Part shown: positions 53,392 to 62,935 of the stretch, one piece after another
Position numbering within the stretch: position 1 is the stretch's first letter
Layout of the letters: each line of letters opens with the position of its first letter
Source: Deltaproteobacteria bacterium
Lineage (GTDB): Bacteria > Bdellovibrionota > Bdellovibrionia > Bdellovibrionales > Bdellovibrionaceae
DNA: 64,000 nt
Reading direction: 5' to 3'
Assembly: GCA_017302835.1 (NCBI GenBank)
Contig: JAFLCC010000001.1
Coordinates: 62,001-126,000, forward strand
Notes under the pieces: generated by a model
What the model was told of the DNA's origin: nothing
Database searches by the model: none
The model's input: the letters and a program-made list of their open reading frames with translations, nothing else
Made by a program: the position numbers and the translations under genes

Positions 53392-54960
53392 TTATCTGGT
53401 GATACGTCTTTTATCCAAACCAAATTGCTGAACTTTATCAATTAAATTAGCTCTGCTGATTCCTAATTCTTTTGATAATTTAGATTTATTCCAACCCGTT
53501 CTTCTTAACCCCTCACGAATCATTTCTCTTTCAAGTTCTTGAATCGCATCTTTTAATCTGCCCTGAAGTCTAGCGCCTTGAACTTTATTAGACTCTGAGG
53601 CTTCAATAATTTTTGGGGAAAGATTTTCTACCGTGATTTTTGTCTCTGTGCCCGACAAGACATACACACGTTCAATTTCGTTTTGTAATTCTCTGACATT
53701 TCCTGGCCAAGCGTAATCATAAAGTTTCTCCAGAGCTCTGCTGGTTAAAACTTTCGTAACGCCACCAGCGTGTTTTTGTTCCGACACTTTTTTCATAAAA
53801 TAATCCACAAGATAAGGAATATCTTCTTTTCTTTCTCTTAATGGAGGAACGCGGATATTGATAATATTTAATCGATAAAACAAATCTTCTCGGAAGGTCC
53901 CTTGCTCAATCATTTCCTTTAGGTTTTTGTTGGTAGCTGCAATAATGCGGACGTCAATTTTTTTAGTTTCCGTAGACCCAACAGCCATAAAAGTACCTTC
54001 TTGAATCACGCGAAGTAATTTGACCTGCATGGAAGGTGAAATATCCCCAACCTCATCTAAAAACAATGTTCCCTTATCGGCGCTTTCAAACAAACCCTTT
54101 CGATCTTTGACCGAGCCGGTATAAGCACCTCTTACCGCACCAAACAATTCAGCCTCAAGCAAGTTATCATTTATAGCGGTAAAGTTCTGTGCTACAAATA
54201 TTTTGTCTTTCCTGTTTGAATGATAGTGAATTGATTTTGCAATTAATTCCTTCCCCGTTCCATTCTCTCCCTGAATCAACACCGTCGTATCAGATCCACG
54301 AATTTTATCTAACAACCCATACATTTCTTGCATGGGTTTAGATTTGCCGACCATAGAATCATACTTAAATCTTTTTCCCAATTCGTTATTTAATTCTCTA
54401 ATACGGTCGTCTCTTCTTGTAATTTCCAAGTGAAGAGTCACGATCTCTTGAGCTACAAGTTCGCACAGCTCACAGTAATGTTGTCTTTCTTGATCATCTA
54501 AATACTTCATTTTTATAATCAACTTTTCAATGTAATCACCAGGAACACCAAATGCAGCAAGCCGTTCCTTAACTTCCAATAATCTTTGTTGAACTTGATC
54601 ATCTTTGAAATACCCCAATGCCACTACTGTTCCAACACAGTCATTTTCAATCATGATCGGAAATATACCAATATCAAAACCAGCCATTTCCCATTTCTTA
54701 AGGGCATATTTATTATTTGTTGATCTTAAATCTTCAAGAGTTTTTGTTACCAATTCCCCTAGGTTAGCTTTTCCAGCATCTTTTTCTAGAAGATAACCAA
54801 TGGCAGGATTATTAAATACGAGCTTGCTGCTATCTATTCCCTTTAACTCACCACGCTCATCACTAAACACAACATCAATATTCCACCATGTATTTAAGAT
54901 GTGTTTTAATTTTTTGATAACATGAATATGTTCAAACTCGTTCCAATTAATCATCGACAT
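53392..54960 (-). CDS. Sigma-54-dependent transcriptional activator
   Basis: A 522-residue activator. Residues 1-190 are a PocR/GAF-like sensor ending with a Cys pair (YCELCELVAQEIV). AAA+ domain: Walker A GENGTGKE, then GAVRGAYTGSVKD in place of the usual GAFTGA loop, Walker B GTLFLDEVGD, arginine-finger region FREDLFYRL and PPLRERKED. C-terminal Fis-like helix-turn-helix: GWNKSKLSKELGISRANLID. Good start at 54960 (AAGGAG upstream). Its likely binding site TCTCATTTTGAGACA lies in its own upstream region and recurs upstream of two other genes. The GAFTGA variant (Tyr and Ser) still keeps the T-G needed for sigma-54 contact. Confidence 0.88.
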   Translation of the reverse strand: MSMINWNEFEHIHVIKKLKHILNTWWNIDVVFSDERGELKGIDSSKLVFNNPAIGYLLEKDAGKANLGELVTKTLEDLRSTNNKYALKKWEMAGFDIGIFPIMIENDCVGTVVALGYFKDDQVQQRLLEVKERLAAFGVPGDYIEKLIIKMKYLDDQERQHYCELCELVAQEIVTLHLEITRRDDRIRELNNELGKRFKYDSMVGKSKPMQEMYGLLDKIRGSDTTVLIQGENGTGKELIAKSIHYHSNRKDKIFVAQNFTAINDNLLEAELFGAVRGAYTGSVKDRKGLFESADKGTLFLDEVGDISPSMQVKLLRVIQEGTFMAVGSTETKKIDVRIIAATNKNLKEMIEQGTFREDLFYRLNIINIRVPPLRERKEDIPYLVDYFMKKVSEQKHAGGVTKVLTSRALEKLYDYAWPGNVRELQNEIERVYVLSGTETKITVENLSPKIIEASESNKVQGARLQGRLKDAIQELEREMIREGLRRTGWNKSKLSKELGISRANLIDKVQQFGLDKRRITR

Positions 54961-55016
54961 AAAGTCTCCTTAATTTTTTGATCCATCAACCTGTATATTC
55001 TCACTACATCCATCGT

Positions 55017-55077
55017 CTAAAGTTTAAACAAACTTTAGAGTAAACTGCTAAAAAAGTTGTAATCTCATTTTGAGACA
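55017..55077. promoter_or_regulatory. Two palindromes upstream of the sigma-54 activator gene
   Basis: CTAAAGTTT-AAAC-AAACTTTAG (55017-55038) is a perfect 9-bp inverted repeat. TCTCATTTTGAGACA (55063-55077) holds the inverted repeat TCTCA-TTT-TGAGA and is shared with 10080-10092 (13 bases, inverted). Both lie 60-115 bases upstream of the activator start, consistent with auto-control. Confidence 0.5.
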
Positions 55078-55243
55078 CAAAGAAAGTGAACACCTCCCAA
55101 TTCCCAAGGCCCCTTAGGCAACACTAAACTAGAAATCCTAGACGAAGGACTTTAATCACTAGATGAAAATTTTTCATCCACATTGTTCTATAAACTCTTT
55201 TAACTTACTTAGGGCAGGTCTGTTTTTTGAAGAGCTTTAAGGA

Positions 55244-56320
55244 GTGAAAAAATATTTTGTTTCCTCTTTCTTTATTCATTCTTGCGTTTTTGCCCTCGTC
55301 ACTTTTTTTTCATTCAATCCAGAATGGTTTCCACTTCCAATGGTTAAACCGGAGGCTCGTCCCAATTTAATCACCTTTTCAATTGAAGAAACCTCTGCAG
55401 TCGCTGGCTCTTCAGCTCCAGGCTTTTTCTCAGGCCCCAGTAAAGCTACTTCTAAAATTAAAGATTCGAAAATTAAGCACCAAGCTCCACAATTCAACTC
55501 TAAAGTAAATTCTCATCTTCCTCAGGGTGATCCAACTTATAGTGGTCCAACCAATAACAGTCCTTCCTATAGTGATCCAACTCATTTCGATGACATCGAT
55601 GACATCGCTATGCCTGAGCTCGCTCATGTAAGTTCTGAAGACTTAAGTGACAGCACCCACTCTTCCCTCCGTTTTGATGAAATAAAAAAATCCTTTGATG
55701 AAATTGATAATGAAGATTCAAAAAAAATAGTGGCTGTTAATAATGAGTTCGAGCAATTAAGCTCGGAAGAATTAGCTTCCATTGACAAACAGTCTGACAC
55801 TATTAAAGAACAGAACGCTTCTCTTGACAGTTTGGTTTCGAAAAGAAAATCAGAGCTGGCTCAAGAGAAAAGTAATTTAGGTATCCAAAGACAAAAAACC
55901 AAAGTTGCAAGTAATGCTTCCGGAGAGTCTTCGTCTTCAAGCTTTGGAAGAGGGAAAGCTGGGCAAATAAGTGGAGATAATCAAAATGGCGCTGGTGGGA
56001 CGGGAACTACTGGTGAGATCAGAAAACTCGAAGATCTTCGACAAGTACCAGGAAATTTAAAGCCTGAGTATGATACTGAAGATCGTGTTCAAGGATTATC
56101 TGGAAATATTGTTGTCTATGGTTATGTCACCAAAAGTGGATCGATATCTTCCTTTAAATTGATGCAATCCACGGGACATCGAAGTTTAGATCAAAAAACT
56201 TTAAATGCACTTAAAAGATGGAGATTCTATCCAGGACAAGATGGGTGGGTTGAATTACCCTTTAAATGGGACCTAAAGGGTGGCGTTCAACAAAAGCCCA
56301 CCCTCTTGAAAAGACAATAA
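55244..56320 (+). CDS. TonB-like energy transducer
   Basis: A 358-residue protein with an N-terminal membrane anchor (FVSSFFIHSCVFALVTFFSF), a long polar central region with Ser/Asp/Gly-rich stretches, and a TonB C-terminal domain (LSGNIVVYGYVTKSGSISSF, then LDQKTLNALKRWRFYPGQDG). TonB-like proteins couple the proton motive force to outer-membrane transport, or act in gliding (AgmX/TonB family). No ExbBD genes here. Start GTG 55244 overlaps an AAGGAG, leaving almost no spacing; GAAGAG at 55229-55234 with 9 bases to the GTG is the more likely ribosome-binding site. Confidence 0.8.
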   Translation: MKKYFVSSFFIHSCVFALVTFFSFNPEWFPLPMVKPEARPNLITFSIEETSAVAGSSAPGFFSGPSKATSKIKDSKIKHQAPQFNSKVNSHLPQGDPTYSGPTNNSPSYSDPTHFDDIDDIAMPELAHVSSEDLSDSTHSSLRFDEIKKSFDEIDNEDSKKIVAVNNEFEQLSSEELASIDKQSDTIKEQNASLDSLVSKRKSELAQEKSNLGIQRQKTKVASNASGESSSSSFGRGKAGQISGDNQNGAGGTGTTGEIRKLEDLRQVPGNLKPEYDTEDRVQGLSGNIVVYGYVTKSGSISSFKLMQSTGHRSLDQKTLNALKRWRFYPGQDGWVELPFKWDLKGGVQQKPTLLKRQ

Positions 56321-56324
56321 GAAA

Positions 56325-56453
56325 CTATTCGCCAAATAACTCTTTATCTGTTTTCGTTGTACCTTGAGATCTTAATTTTGCTTTTCTTTTAACACCTTTA
56401 CGAACAAGTTTTCTTTTTCTGATAATTTTGGTACGTCTAGTTTTTGATGCCAT
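56325..56453 (-). CDS. Small basic protein of 42 residues, unknown
   Basis: Too short for many gene callers. ATG at 56453 with GAGGAG eight bases upstream. Sequence starts ASKTRRTKIIRKRKLVRKGV and is about 40 percent Lys/Arg, ending with an acidic KELFGE. It resembles ribosomal or nucleoid-associated small basic proteins; it may also be an assembly factor. It ends 4 bases past the convergent TonB-like gene stop, which argues for a functional gene. Confidence 0.7.
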   Translation of the reverse strand: MASKTRRTKIIRKRKLVRKGVKRKAKLRSQGTTKTDKELFGE

Positions 56454-56489
56454 TTTGTCTCCTCTTTTTTAACAAGATCATTTGAGTTA

Positions 56490-57305
56490 TCAAAAAGGAA
56501 CCATTAAGTCAACGGAATGCCTTACTTGAGTGTAATCTTTAGAATCAGATAAATAAGCATAGTTTATCTTAAATTTGGGCAAATCAAAGCCCATCCCAAT
56601 TGTCATTAAATCATTAATATTCAAAGAGTTTTTTTGATATCCAAGTCGTAACAAGGTCCATCGATTTAAATAATTTTCAACTCCAAACATCAGGCTTCCC
56701 TCATTTAACTTAAACCGACCTTCGCTCAAATAGTCGACCCGAGCTCGCAAAAATCCTTTGTACACATAATGATACCCAACTCCAATTTTTGGTTCCACTC
56801 GATTTTCCAAAGGCCAATTATCTGGAGATTTGTTCAGATCATAAAGCACCACTCCAATAGCTTTATTTTGGCTCACTAAATAAGTCATTCCCAAATCCAA
56901 ATTTGCCAAATTGAACATCGCCTCCCCAACTCTGGCTTGAGAATACCCTAAGGACATTCCCAATGAAATTCTTTTTGAAAAAGGCTCTGCAAAGGACAAT
57001 TTGAAGTTTTTAAAATCTAACTTTTGATAAACATAAACCGCGGCAGGAATAACCGTTTCCATTGTGTTATCAGAAATGCTTATCGCCGTTTCGCCTGGAG
57101 CATACCGAGTGTAAAAATTGAACCCAAATAAATAAACCAAACTCGCTGGATTTAACGTGCTCACATCCCCAGGGCCTACTGCAGCCCTACCCGCGCCACC
57201 AAGTGCCGAAGAGGACGCGCTGAGATGAGAGGCCGTCGAATCTAAAGAGGCCCAAGCTGTATGAAATAAATGGAGAGAAACTAAAATCGAGAGCAAATAC
57301 ATCAT
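56490..57305 (-). CDS. Outer-membrane beta-barrel protein (PorV/FadL-like fold)
   Basis: A 271-residue exported protein: signal peptide MYLLSILVSLHLFHTAWA, then ALGGAGRAAVGPGDVSTLNP and alternating beta-strands to a terminal Phe (SVDLMVPF). The NPA-SL...ALGGAG-A start is typical of the PorV/PorQ and FadL-like small barrels. No substrate can be inferred. It is transcribed away from the TonB-like gene and shares its strand with the 42-residue basic protein. Confidence 0.65.
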   Translation of the reverse strand: MMYLLSILVSLHLFHTAWASLDSTASHLSASSSALGGAGRAAVGPGDVSTLNPASLVYLFGFNFYTRYAPGETAISISDNTMETVIPAAVYVYQKLDFKNFKLSFAEPFSKRISLGMSLGYSQARVGEAMFNLANLDLGMTYLVSQNKAIGVVLYDLNKSPDNWPLENRVEPKIGVGYHYVYKGFLRARVDYLSEGRFKLNEGSLMFGVENYLNRWTLLRLGYQKNSLNINDLMTIGMGFDLPKFKINYAYLSDSKDYTQVRHSVDLMVPF

Positions 57306-57367
57306 CTGAAGCCTCTTTCGCTTTCATTCCATAAAAGTTTAAAGACTTTAGCAACCTTAATTTTTAG

Positions 57368-58993
57368 TTATCTTTTCGTGCACACTGTCACGTATTCGGT
57401 GCAGTAGTCTGTTGGCATGTTGCCGGCGGCATCTGTTTTGTTGGCTTTATAATAACTGCCGTCAAATTTATGATGACAGGCTAAATTTCCTTGATAGGTC
57501 ACTTTATATTTTCCAAAATGGGTTCCCCCATCAACTGCTTTTCTGTCTTCGTCGGGATAACAACTATATTTTTTAGGTACGACACAGCCATATTGCAAAT
57601 TAATGTCCCATTCATTGTCGGGTAAATGCCTGCGAACCATTTCTAAAATTTGAGCGTAGGTCTTACCAGCGTAAGCACCGCCACCATAGACCGATTCGAC
57701 TGGTGGTATCGAGTTAAGCGTTGCATATTCCATCTTAGGACACAAGCCTGCTTTGATAATGGAACCATCAATAACGGCACCCGAGTTATTTATATTTAGA
57801 GCATTTCCTGCGCTATTATAATATTTGTAGTAATTGGCCAAATTCACTTTGGTTGCACTAGCGACCACAGGCTTATTGGCTTCTATAATTCCCGAGTCTG
57901 TGGAAACAGCCAAATTAACTGCAGCATCAAGGGAAGACCACAGAAAAGCAGCATCCTCTGATCTCACAATTTTGAATTTAAGTCCACAATCCCAATCAGA
58001 ACCTGAAACAACGCGATTGTTTAGTAAATCAACTTCCGTCACTTGTGCTAATTGATTGTTGGGATGATACGCCCAGGTGCTTGGAACTTTGCCCATATCT
58101 ATGGGATTTTGAAATATGAGCTGATACCCCCTTGCATTTGCAGAGGTCATCATATCTGTTTCGCTTGTTTCCTGAGAAATCAAAACGGCTTCATTCGTAT
58201 GAGAAAATCCTATAACAATTTGGGCATCAATATCGCCAATCTTATTAAAGGCATTTCGATAAGCCTCAGAGGTTTGAGGACTGTTGTTAATACTAAATTC
58301 GGCTTCAATAGCTCTTGAGTCTCCCGTCGCCTTGGGAAAGAAATTGACAAAATCCACACTTTGTTCAGCTTTCATGGCTTCTGCTATTAAAGATTCGGCC
58401 CATCGCAAATCCGTTAAATCCCCCAGAACTTGAATGATATCAATTCCAATGGATGGACTACCCGTTTTAAAAAACACATTTCCAAGACGATTGCCTTTAT
58501 TGATAGACCTTATGGAGATTTGCGGCCGGACATCTGCATTCATCGAAGATTCGCCCAAAAGTCTTTCAACTTGTTCCTTTGTTATATCTGGATTTGGGTA
58601 ATCAGGTTTTAAGGTTTTTTTAAAATAGCTTACAAATTCCTGCGTTATTCTCACTCCCGATTTAGGGACTTTATCAGAAATCTCACCAGATGAAGACAAG
58701 ATTTTGGAAACTGCAGACTCGTAACTGCCCACTTTAAAAGTAAATGTTTTACCCTGTGAAGAGGGACTATTACAAGAATTATAGGTAATCATGTCAAGGC
58801 TTGCTTCAAAAGCAAAAGGGGCAGCACTTGCTGGATTGTAAACAGTTGAGGCACCGTCATTAGCCGCATCAAATCCAGCCTTGCCACAGTTTTGAAAAAA
58901 AACCACTGCGAGTAAAGAAGAAAAGACAACAACAAAAAGACTAAATAAAGACCTTTTTTGCCTTTTAAGATGAGCAAACGCTTTAAATAACAT
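57368..58993 (-). CDS. Predicted lipoprotein, unknown function
   Basis: About 541 residues from ATG 58993 (AAAGGGGAG upstream; the frame extends to 59023). The long signal region ends at FQNC, so Cys36 is a probable lipid-attachment site. The body is mixed alpha/beta with about ten Cys, mainly near the C-terminus (SCNSPSS; KYSCYPDED; ACHHKF; YCTEYVTVC). I do not recognise a domain; Cys content suggests a disulfide-rich periplasmic or surface domain. Confidence 0.6.
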   Translation of the reverse strand: MLFKAFAHLKRQKRSLFSLFVVVFSSLLAVVFFQNCGKAGFDAANDGASTVYNPASAAPFAFEASLDMITYNSCNSPSSQGKTFTFKVGSYESAVSKILSSSGEISDKVPKSGVRITQEFVSYFKKTLKPDYPNPDITKEQVERLLGESSMNADVRPQISIRSINKGNRLGNVFFKTGSPSIGIDIIQVLGDLTDLRWAESLIAEAMKAEQSVDFVNFFPKATGDSRAIEAEFSINNSPQTSEAYRNAFNKIGDIDAQIVIGFSHTNEAVLISQETSETDMMTSANARGYQLIFQNPIDMGKVPSTWAYHPNNQLAQVTEVDLLNNRVVSGSDWDCGLKFKIVRSEDAAFLWSSLDAAVNLAVSTDSGIIEANKPVVASATKVNLANYYKYYNSAGNALNINNSGAVIDGSIIKAGLCPKMEYATLNSIPPVESVYGGGAYAGKTYAQILEMVRRHLPDNEWDINLQYGCVVPKKYSCYPDEDRKAVDGGTHFGKYKVTYQGNLACHHKFDGSYYKANKTDAAGNMPTDYCTEYVTVCTKR

Positions 58994-59089
58994 GAAGACT
59001 CCCCTTTTGAGATAATAACACATTTTGTCTTTTCAGCCCAATTGGATTATTACTTGCCTCATTTTAAAACGTTTGAGATTTTCAAGACC

Positions 59090-60022
59090 ATGAAAAAAGT
59101 GAAGAAAGCTATAATTCCTGCCGCTGGTCTAGGAACAAGATTTTTGCCTGCAACCAAAACGGTTCCCAAAGAAATGTTAACGATTGTGGATGCCCCTATC
59201 ATTTTTTATGTTGTTGAAGAAGCCGTGAACTCGGGCATAGAAGACATTATTCTTATTGCTGGGAGAGGCAAGCATGCCATTGAAGATTTTTTTGATACCT
59301 CCTATGAAATAGAGGACCGTTTGCTCAAAGATGGAAAGACTGAAATACTTGAACGTCTAGAAAAAATTAGAAATATGGCAAATATAATTTCGATAAGACA
59401 AAAGCAGGCCCTAGGTCTTGGCCATGCTATCTGGTGTGGAAAAAAAATTGTTGGGAACGAGCCTTTTGCCGTTCTTCTTGGGGACGAAATCACCGTCAAA
59501 ACACAAAAGCAAGAAGCCATCACTAAGACCTTGGTGGATGCTTTTGAAACATCTAATAGATCCTCCATTGGGGTCATGAAAGTGGACGACAACCTGGTTT
59601 CAAAATATGGAATTGCAGAAACAAATTCTTTGCTCCCAGAAATTTTCAAATCCAAGTCTGGCAAGACTCTGGAAAGATTTGCTGTTTCTAAACTCCTTGA
59701 AAAACCAAATAAGAACGATACCCTCTCTCGATGGGCTATCACAGGGAGATATGTTTTATCACCGCAAATATTTGAAATTCTTGAAAATCAAAAGCCTACC
59801 AAAAATAATGAAATCCAGTTAACTGACGCTCTTGATAAACTCATTGCTATCGAAGGGGTTGATGTTTATCCCAATTCTTGTTTACGTTACGATGCCGGTG
59901 ACAAGGTTGGGTACTTACAGGCCAACATTGAATTTGGTTTAAGAAATCCTGAAATCAAAACAGAGCTTAAAAATTATTTATTATCTCTTTCGCAAAAACT
60001 AGCAGAAGGAAGTTTTGAATGA
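59090..60022 (+). CDS. galU: UTP-glucose-1-phosphate uridylyltransferase
   Basis: About 310 residues from ATG 59090 (TTG 59042 would add 16). Motifs: KAIIPAAGLGTRFLPATKTV, KEMLTIVDAPIIFYVVEEA, RQKQALGLGHAI (substrate loop), LLGDEITV and LEKPN. Forms UDP-glucose for LPS and glycogen/trehalose type pathways. It overlaps the next gene by 4 bases (60019-60022), so galU, the 60019 gene and priA are translationally coupled, though metabolically unrelated. Confidence 0.95.
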   Translation: MKKVKKAIIPAAGLGTRFLPATKTVPKEMLTIVDAPIIFYVVEEAVNSGIEDIILIAGRGKHAIEDFFDTSYEIEDRLLKDGKTEILERLEKIRNMANIISIRQKQALGLGHAIWCGKKIVGNEPFAVLLGDEITVKTQKQEAITKTLVDAFETSNRSSIGVMKVDDNLVSKYGIAETNSLLPEIFKSKSGKTLERFAVSKLLEKPNKNDTLSRWAITGRYVLSPQIFEILENQKPTKNNEIQLTDALDKLIAIEGVDVYPNSCLRYDAGDKVGYLQANIEFGLRNPEIKTELKNYLLSLSQKLAEGSFE

Positions 60023-60831
60023 CCTGCTCAAACTCAAATCTCTTTAAGTTTTTAATTACAGTTTGGTTTCTTTCGTTTATTTCTCTCTACAGTTTTGCTT
60101 ATATCCCACCACTCAAAATGATTCTTTCACGAACTGCAGAGAATTCTGGGAATGGCATTTATAGCAACGAGTTAGAAATCATTTTTTCGGATGGCTCTCA
60201 TGAGGCTTCAACCAAAGAGCTGTGGACCATCGAAAATGATCGAACTTTGAAGGTTCATGTTACAGGCCTGAAGGACCTCAAGGGATTAAATTTAAATTAT
60301 CTGTACTTGTCTGGTCAACGTTGGGCCAGGAAAAACAATAACAAAGCGTCCATTAAAATTTCTGATGATTTTATCGAGAAATGGCATCATTTTAGAAATT
60401 CTGATCTACTTTATAAATCGTTGTTAGCCCATGGATTTGTGACCGATGAAGATTCAAATTTAAAACTTTCACGAATTCAAGGCGTCGTGGCCTATTCCAT
60501 CAGCGACCATAAAAATAACGATCCCTTAGCTCCCAGATTCTGGATTGAGCAAGATTTTTTTCTTATTCGAAAATTAAGACTTAGCTCGGGTGCCGAAGTC
60601 AGCATGGATAATTACAAATCCTTTTCTAAAAGCTTGCACTACCCCAAAGAGCGCACCCTTAAATGGGGAAATAATTCGATCCTCATTAAGACAGTGACCG
60701 TTAACGCAAGGTCAGGAAGCCAGGGAAACCTCTTTTCACCCCAGTCCTTAGAGATTAATAATCAATCCGAAGTCTTGCTGAATCATCCCTTAAAATCACA
60801 AATCGAAGAATTTTACACTCGATTTAGATGA
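60019..60831 (+). CDS. Exported protein, unknown function
   Basis: A 270-residue protein with a signal peptide (FKFLITVWFLSFISLYSFAY) and a mature part of mixed strands and helices (ELWTIENDRTLKVHVTGLKD; LWLSGQRW-like YLYLSGQRWARKNNN). No domain recognised. It overlaps both neighbours by ATGA (60019-60022 with galU; 60828-60831 with priA), so its expression is tied to theirs. Confidence 0.65.
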   Translation: MTCSNSNLFKFLITVWFLSFISLYSFAYIPPLKMILSRTAENSGNGIYSNELEIIFSDGSHEASTKELWTIENDRTLKVHVTGLKDLKGLNLNYLYLSGQRWARKNNNKASIKISDDFIEKWHHFRNSDLLYKSLLAHGFVTDEDSNLKLSRIQGVVAYSISDHKNNDPLAPRFWIEQDFFLIRKLRLSSGAEVSMDNYKSFSKSLHYPKERTLKWGNNSILIKTVTVNARSGSQGNLFSPQSLEINNQSEVLLNHPLKSQIEEFYTRFR

Positions 60832-62861
60832 CTTCAAAATTTGCGAAGGTGGCCGTTGCCGCCCCGTTAAAAACCTTATTAACTTATTCTATTCCTGAGG
60901 AGTTTTCAGAAATTAAAATAGGTAGTGTGGTGAACGTCCCACTGGCCAACCAGTTCACTCGAGGAATTGTTTTTCAAATTGAACTGGAAACCCCATCGGC
61001 TTCCCATTCCTTTAAAATCAAGCCTATAAAAGGCATAGAAACCGATTACTCTCCTGAAATGATATCGCCTTACTTGCCTTGGATAGCATGGATTTCTGAA
61101 TATTATTTATATGCCATTGGCCTAGTGGCAAGTCTTTTGTTCCCTCCATTAGAGAAAAAAACAAAAGTTTCTACCAGAAAGAAATCTCCCATTCCTGATG
61201 TCGAGATGGAGATTCCCTATTCCATGAATGAGGAACAACAAAAAATTTATTCCGATATTTCACAAAACTTAAATTTTTCAGTTCATCTGCTTTACGGAAT
61301 TACAGGCTCTGGCAAAACAGAAGTTTATTTGCAACTCTTTAAACATATCATCGGCCAAGGGAAAAAGGGTTTGTTCCTTCTACCGGAAATTTCCCTTACT
61401 CCTCAATTGGTTTCTCGGTTCGCAAAAAGATTTGGAAATCAAATTTCCTTGCTCCATTCTCAGCTAACCGATAGAGAGCGAACCCAGTTTTGGTGGGATA
61501 TGGTCGAGGGTGATAAAAAAATTCTTATTGGCGCTAGGTCTGCAATGTTTTGCCCCATACCCAATCTGGGCCTCATTGTCGTTGATGAAGAACACGAAAC
61601 AAGTTTTAAACAAGATGAAAAATTAAAATACCATGGCCGTGATACCGCGATCATGTTAGGAAAATTTCTGAATTGCCCTGTGATATTGGGATCAGCCACC
61701 CCTAGTTTTGAAAGTTGGAATAATGTTTTACAAAAAAAATATCAACTCCATAGATTAACTAAAAGGGTTGGAACCGCCGTCCTACCAGAAATAGAAATCG
61801 TGGACTTAAAACTCAGCAAAGAACGGTCTAAGGAATTGAATCTTCCATTTTGGATGAGCGAGCCTCTATATAATGAAATTCAAATTCACCTTGGTGATGG
61901 TAATCAGATAGCCCTTTTCTTAAATCGAAGAGGCATGTCCCAAACCGTTATCTGCCCGGCCTGCGGTCACACCCGTGAATGTCCTAATTGTGATATCAAA
62001 TTGACTCTGCATGCTCATAATCATTTGGTATGTCACTATTGTGATTACCATGAAAGTTTTAAAAAAAAATGCCCCGACTGCAAAGAAGGAGAGCTAGAAC
62101 CTTTAGGCATTGGAACAGAGGCCATAGAACAAGAAATAAAAAAACTTTTTCCCCTCGCTCGCCTTGCCAGGGTGGATCGCGATGAAATTCAAACTCGCCA
62201 AGATCTTGAAAGTGTTGTCGAGAAAATGGAAAAAAACGAAATTGATATTCTTATCGGAACACAAATGATTTCTAAGGGCTTAGATTTTGCGAATCTAAAA
62301 CTGGTCGGGTTAATTATTGCCGATATCGGTTTAAATATGCCCGATTTCAGATCTGGCGAAAAAAGCTTCCAATTAATCACTCAAATGAGTGGCCGTGCCG
62401 GCCGTCATGTCAAAGAAAACGAAAAACCCGGAAAGGTAATCTTACAAACTTTTAATCCAGAAAATCAAAGTGTGCTTTATGCTCTTAACTCAAATTTTGA
62501 GGGATTTGCTGAATTCGACCTTGCTAATCGAAAATCCCTTAACTACCCTCCTTTTGGTAAAATCATTTCATTTCGCATTCAATCCAATAAAATGGACAAG
62601 GCTCATCAAACCGCCAAAAAACTGGCTTACCGCTGTCTGAGTCTAAAAATACAAAATGAAAAATATCAAGAAATGGAAATTCTCGGTCCCGCAGAATCTC
62701 CGATATTCAAAATTCGAGGAGACTTCCGATATCAACTACTCATCAAATCTACAAATAAAATATTGATAAATCAATTCGTAAAACACGTTCTCCACGACGA
62801 AAAATGGGTCCCGTCAGCTGTAAGAATTATCACCGACGTAGACCCACAAAGTTTATTGTAA
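60828..62861 (+). CDS. priA: Primosomal replication-restart helicase PriA
   Basis: A 677-residue helicase (E. coli PriA 732). N-terminal DNA-binding part (FAKVAVAAPLKTLLTYSIPE), then helicase motifs: Walker A GITGSGKTE, Walker B VVDEEHET, SATPSFES and ISKGLDFANL with GRAGR. The eight-Cys zinc-binding region is complete: CPACGHTRECPNCD and CHYCDYHESFKKKCPDC. It reloads DnaB at stalled forks. It overlaps the preceding gene by 4 bases. Confidence 0.96.
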   Translation: MTSKFAKVAVAAPLKTLLTYSIPEEFSEIKIGSVVNVPLANQFTRGIVFQIELETPSASHSFKIKPIKGIETDYSPEMISPYLPWIAWISEYYLYAIGLVASLLFPPLEKKTKVSTRKKSPIPDVEMEIPYSMNEEQQKIYSDISQNLNFSVHLLYGITGSGKTEVYLQLFKHIIGQGKKGLFLLPEISLTPQLVSRFAKRFGNQISLLHSQLTDRERTQFWWDMVEGDKKILIGARSAMFCPIPNLGLIVVDEEHETSFKQDEKLKYHGRDTAIMLGKFLNCPVILGSATPSFESWNNVLQKKYQLHRLTKRVGTAVLPEIEIVDLKLSKERSKELNLPFWMSEPLYNEIQIHLGDGNQIALFLNRRGMSQTVICPACGHTRECPNCDIKLTLHAHNHLVCHYCDYHESFKKKCPDCKEGELEPLGIGTEAIEQEIKKLFPLARLARVDRDEIQTRQDLESVVEKMEKNEIDILIGTQMISKGLDFANLKLVGLIIADIGLNMPDFRSGEKSFQLITQMSGRAGRHVKENEKPGKVILQTFNPENQSVLYALNSNFEGFAEFDLANRKSLNYPPFGKIISFRIQSNKMDKAHQTAKKLAYRCLSLKIQNEKYQEMEILGPAESPIFKIRGDFRYQLLIKSTNKILINQFVKHVLHDEKWVPSAVRIITDVDPQSLL

Positions 62862-62935
62862 CCTAATCAAATACATTTCAACAGATCACAGGCATTTCAA
62901 TTAATTAACTTAAGAATAAATCTGACGACTTAGTA

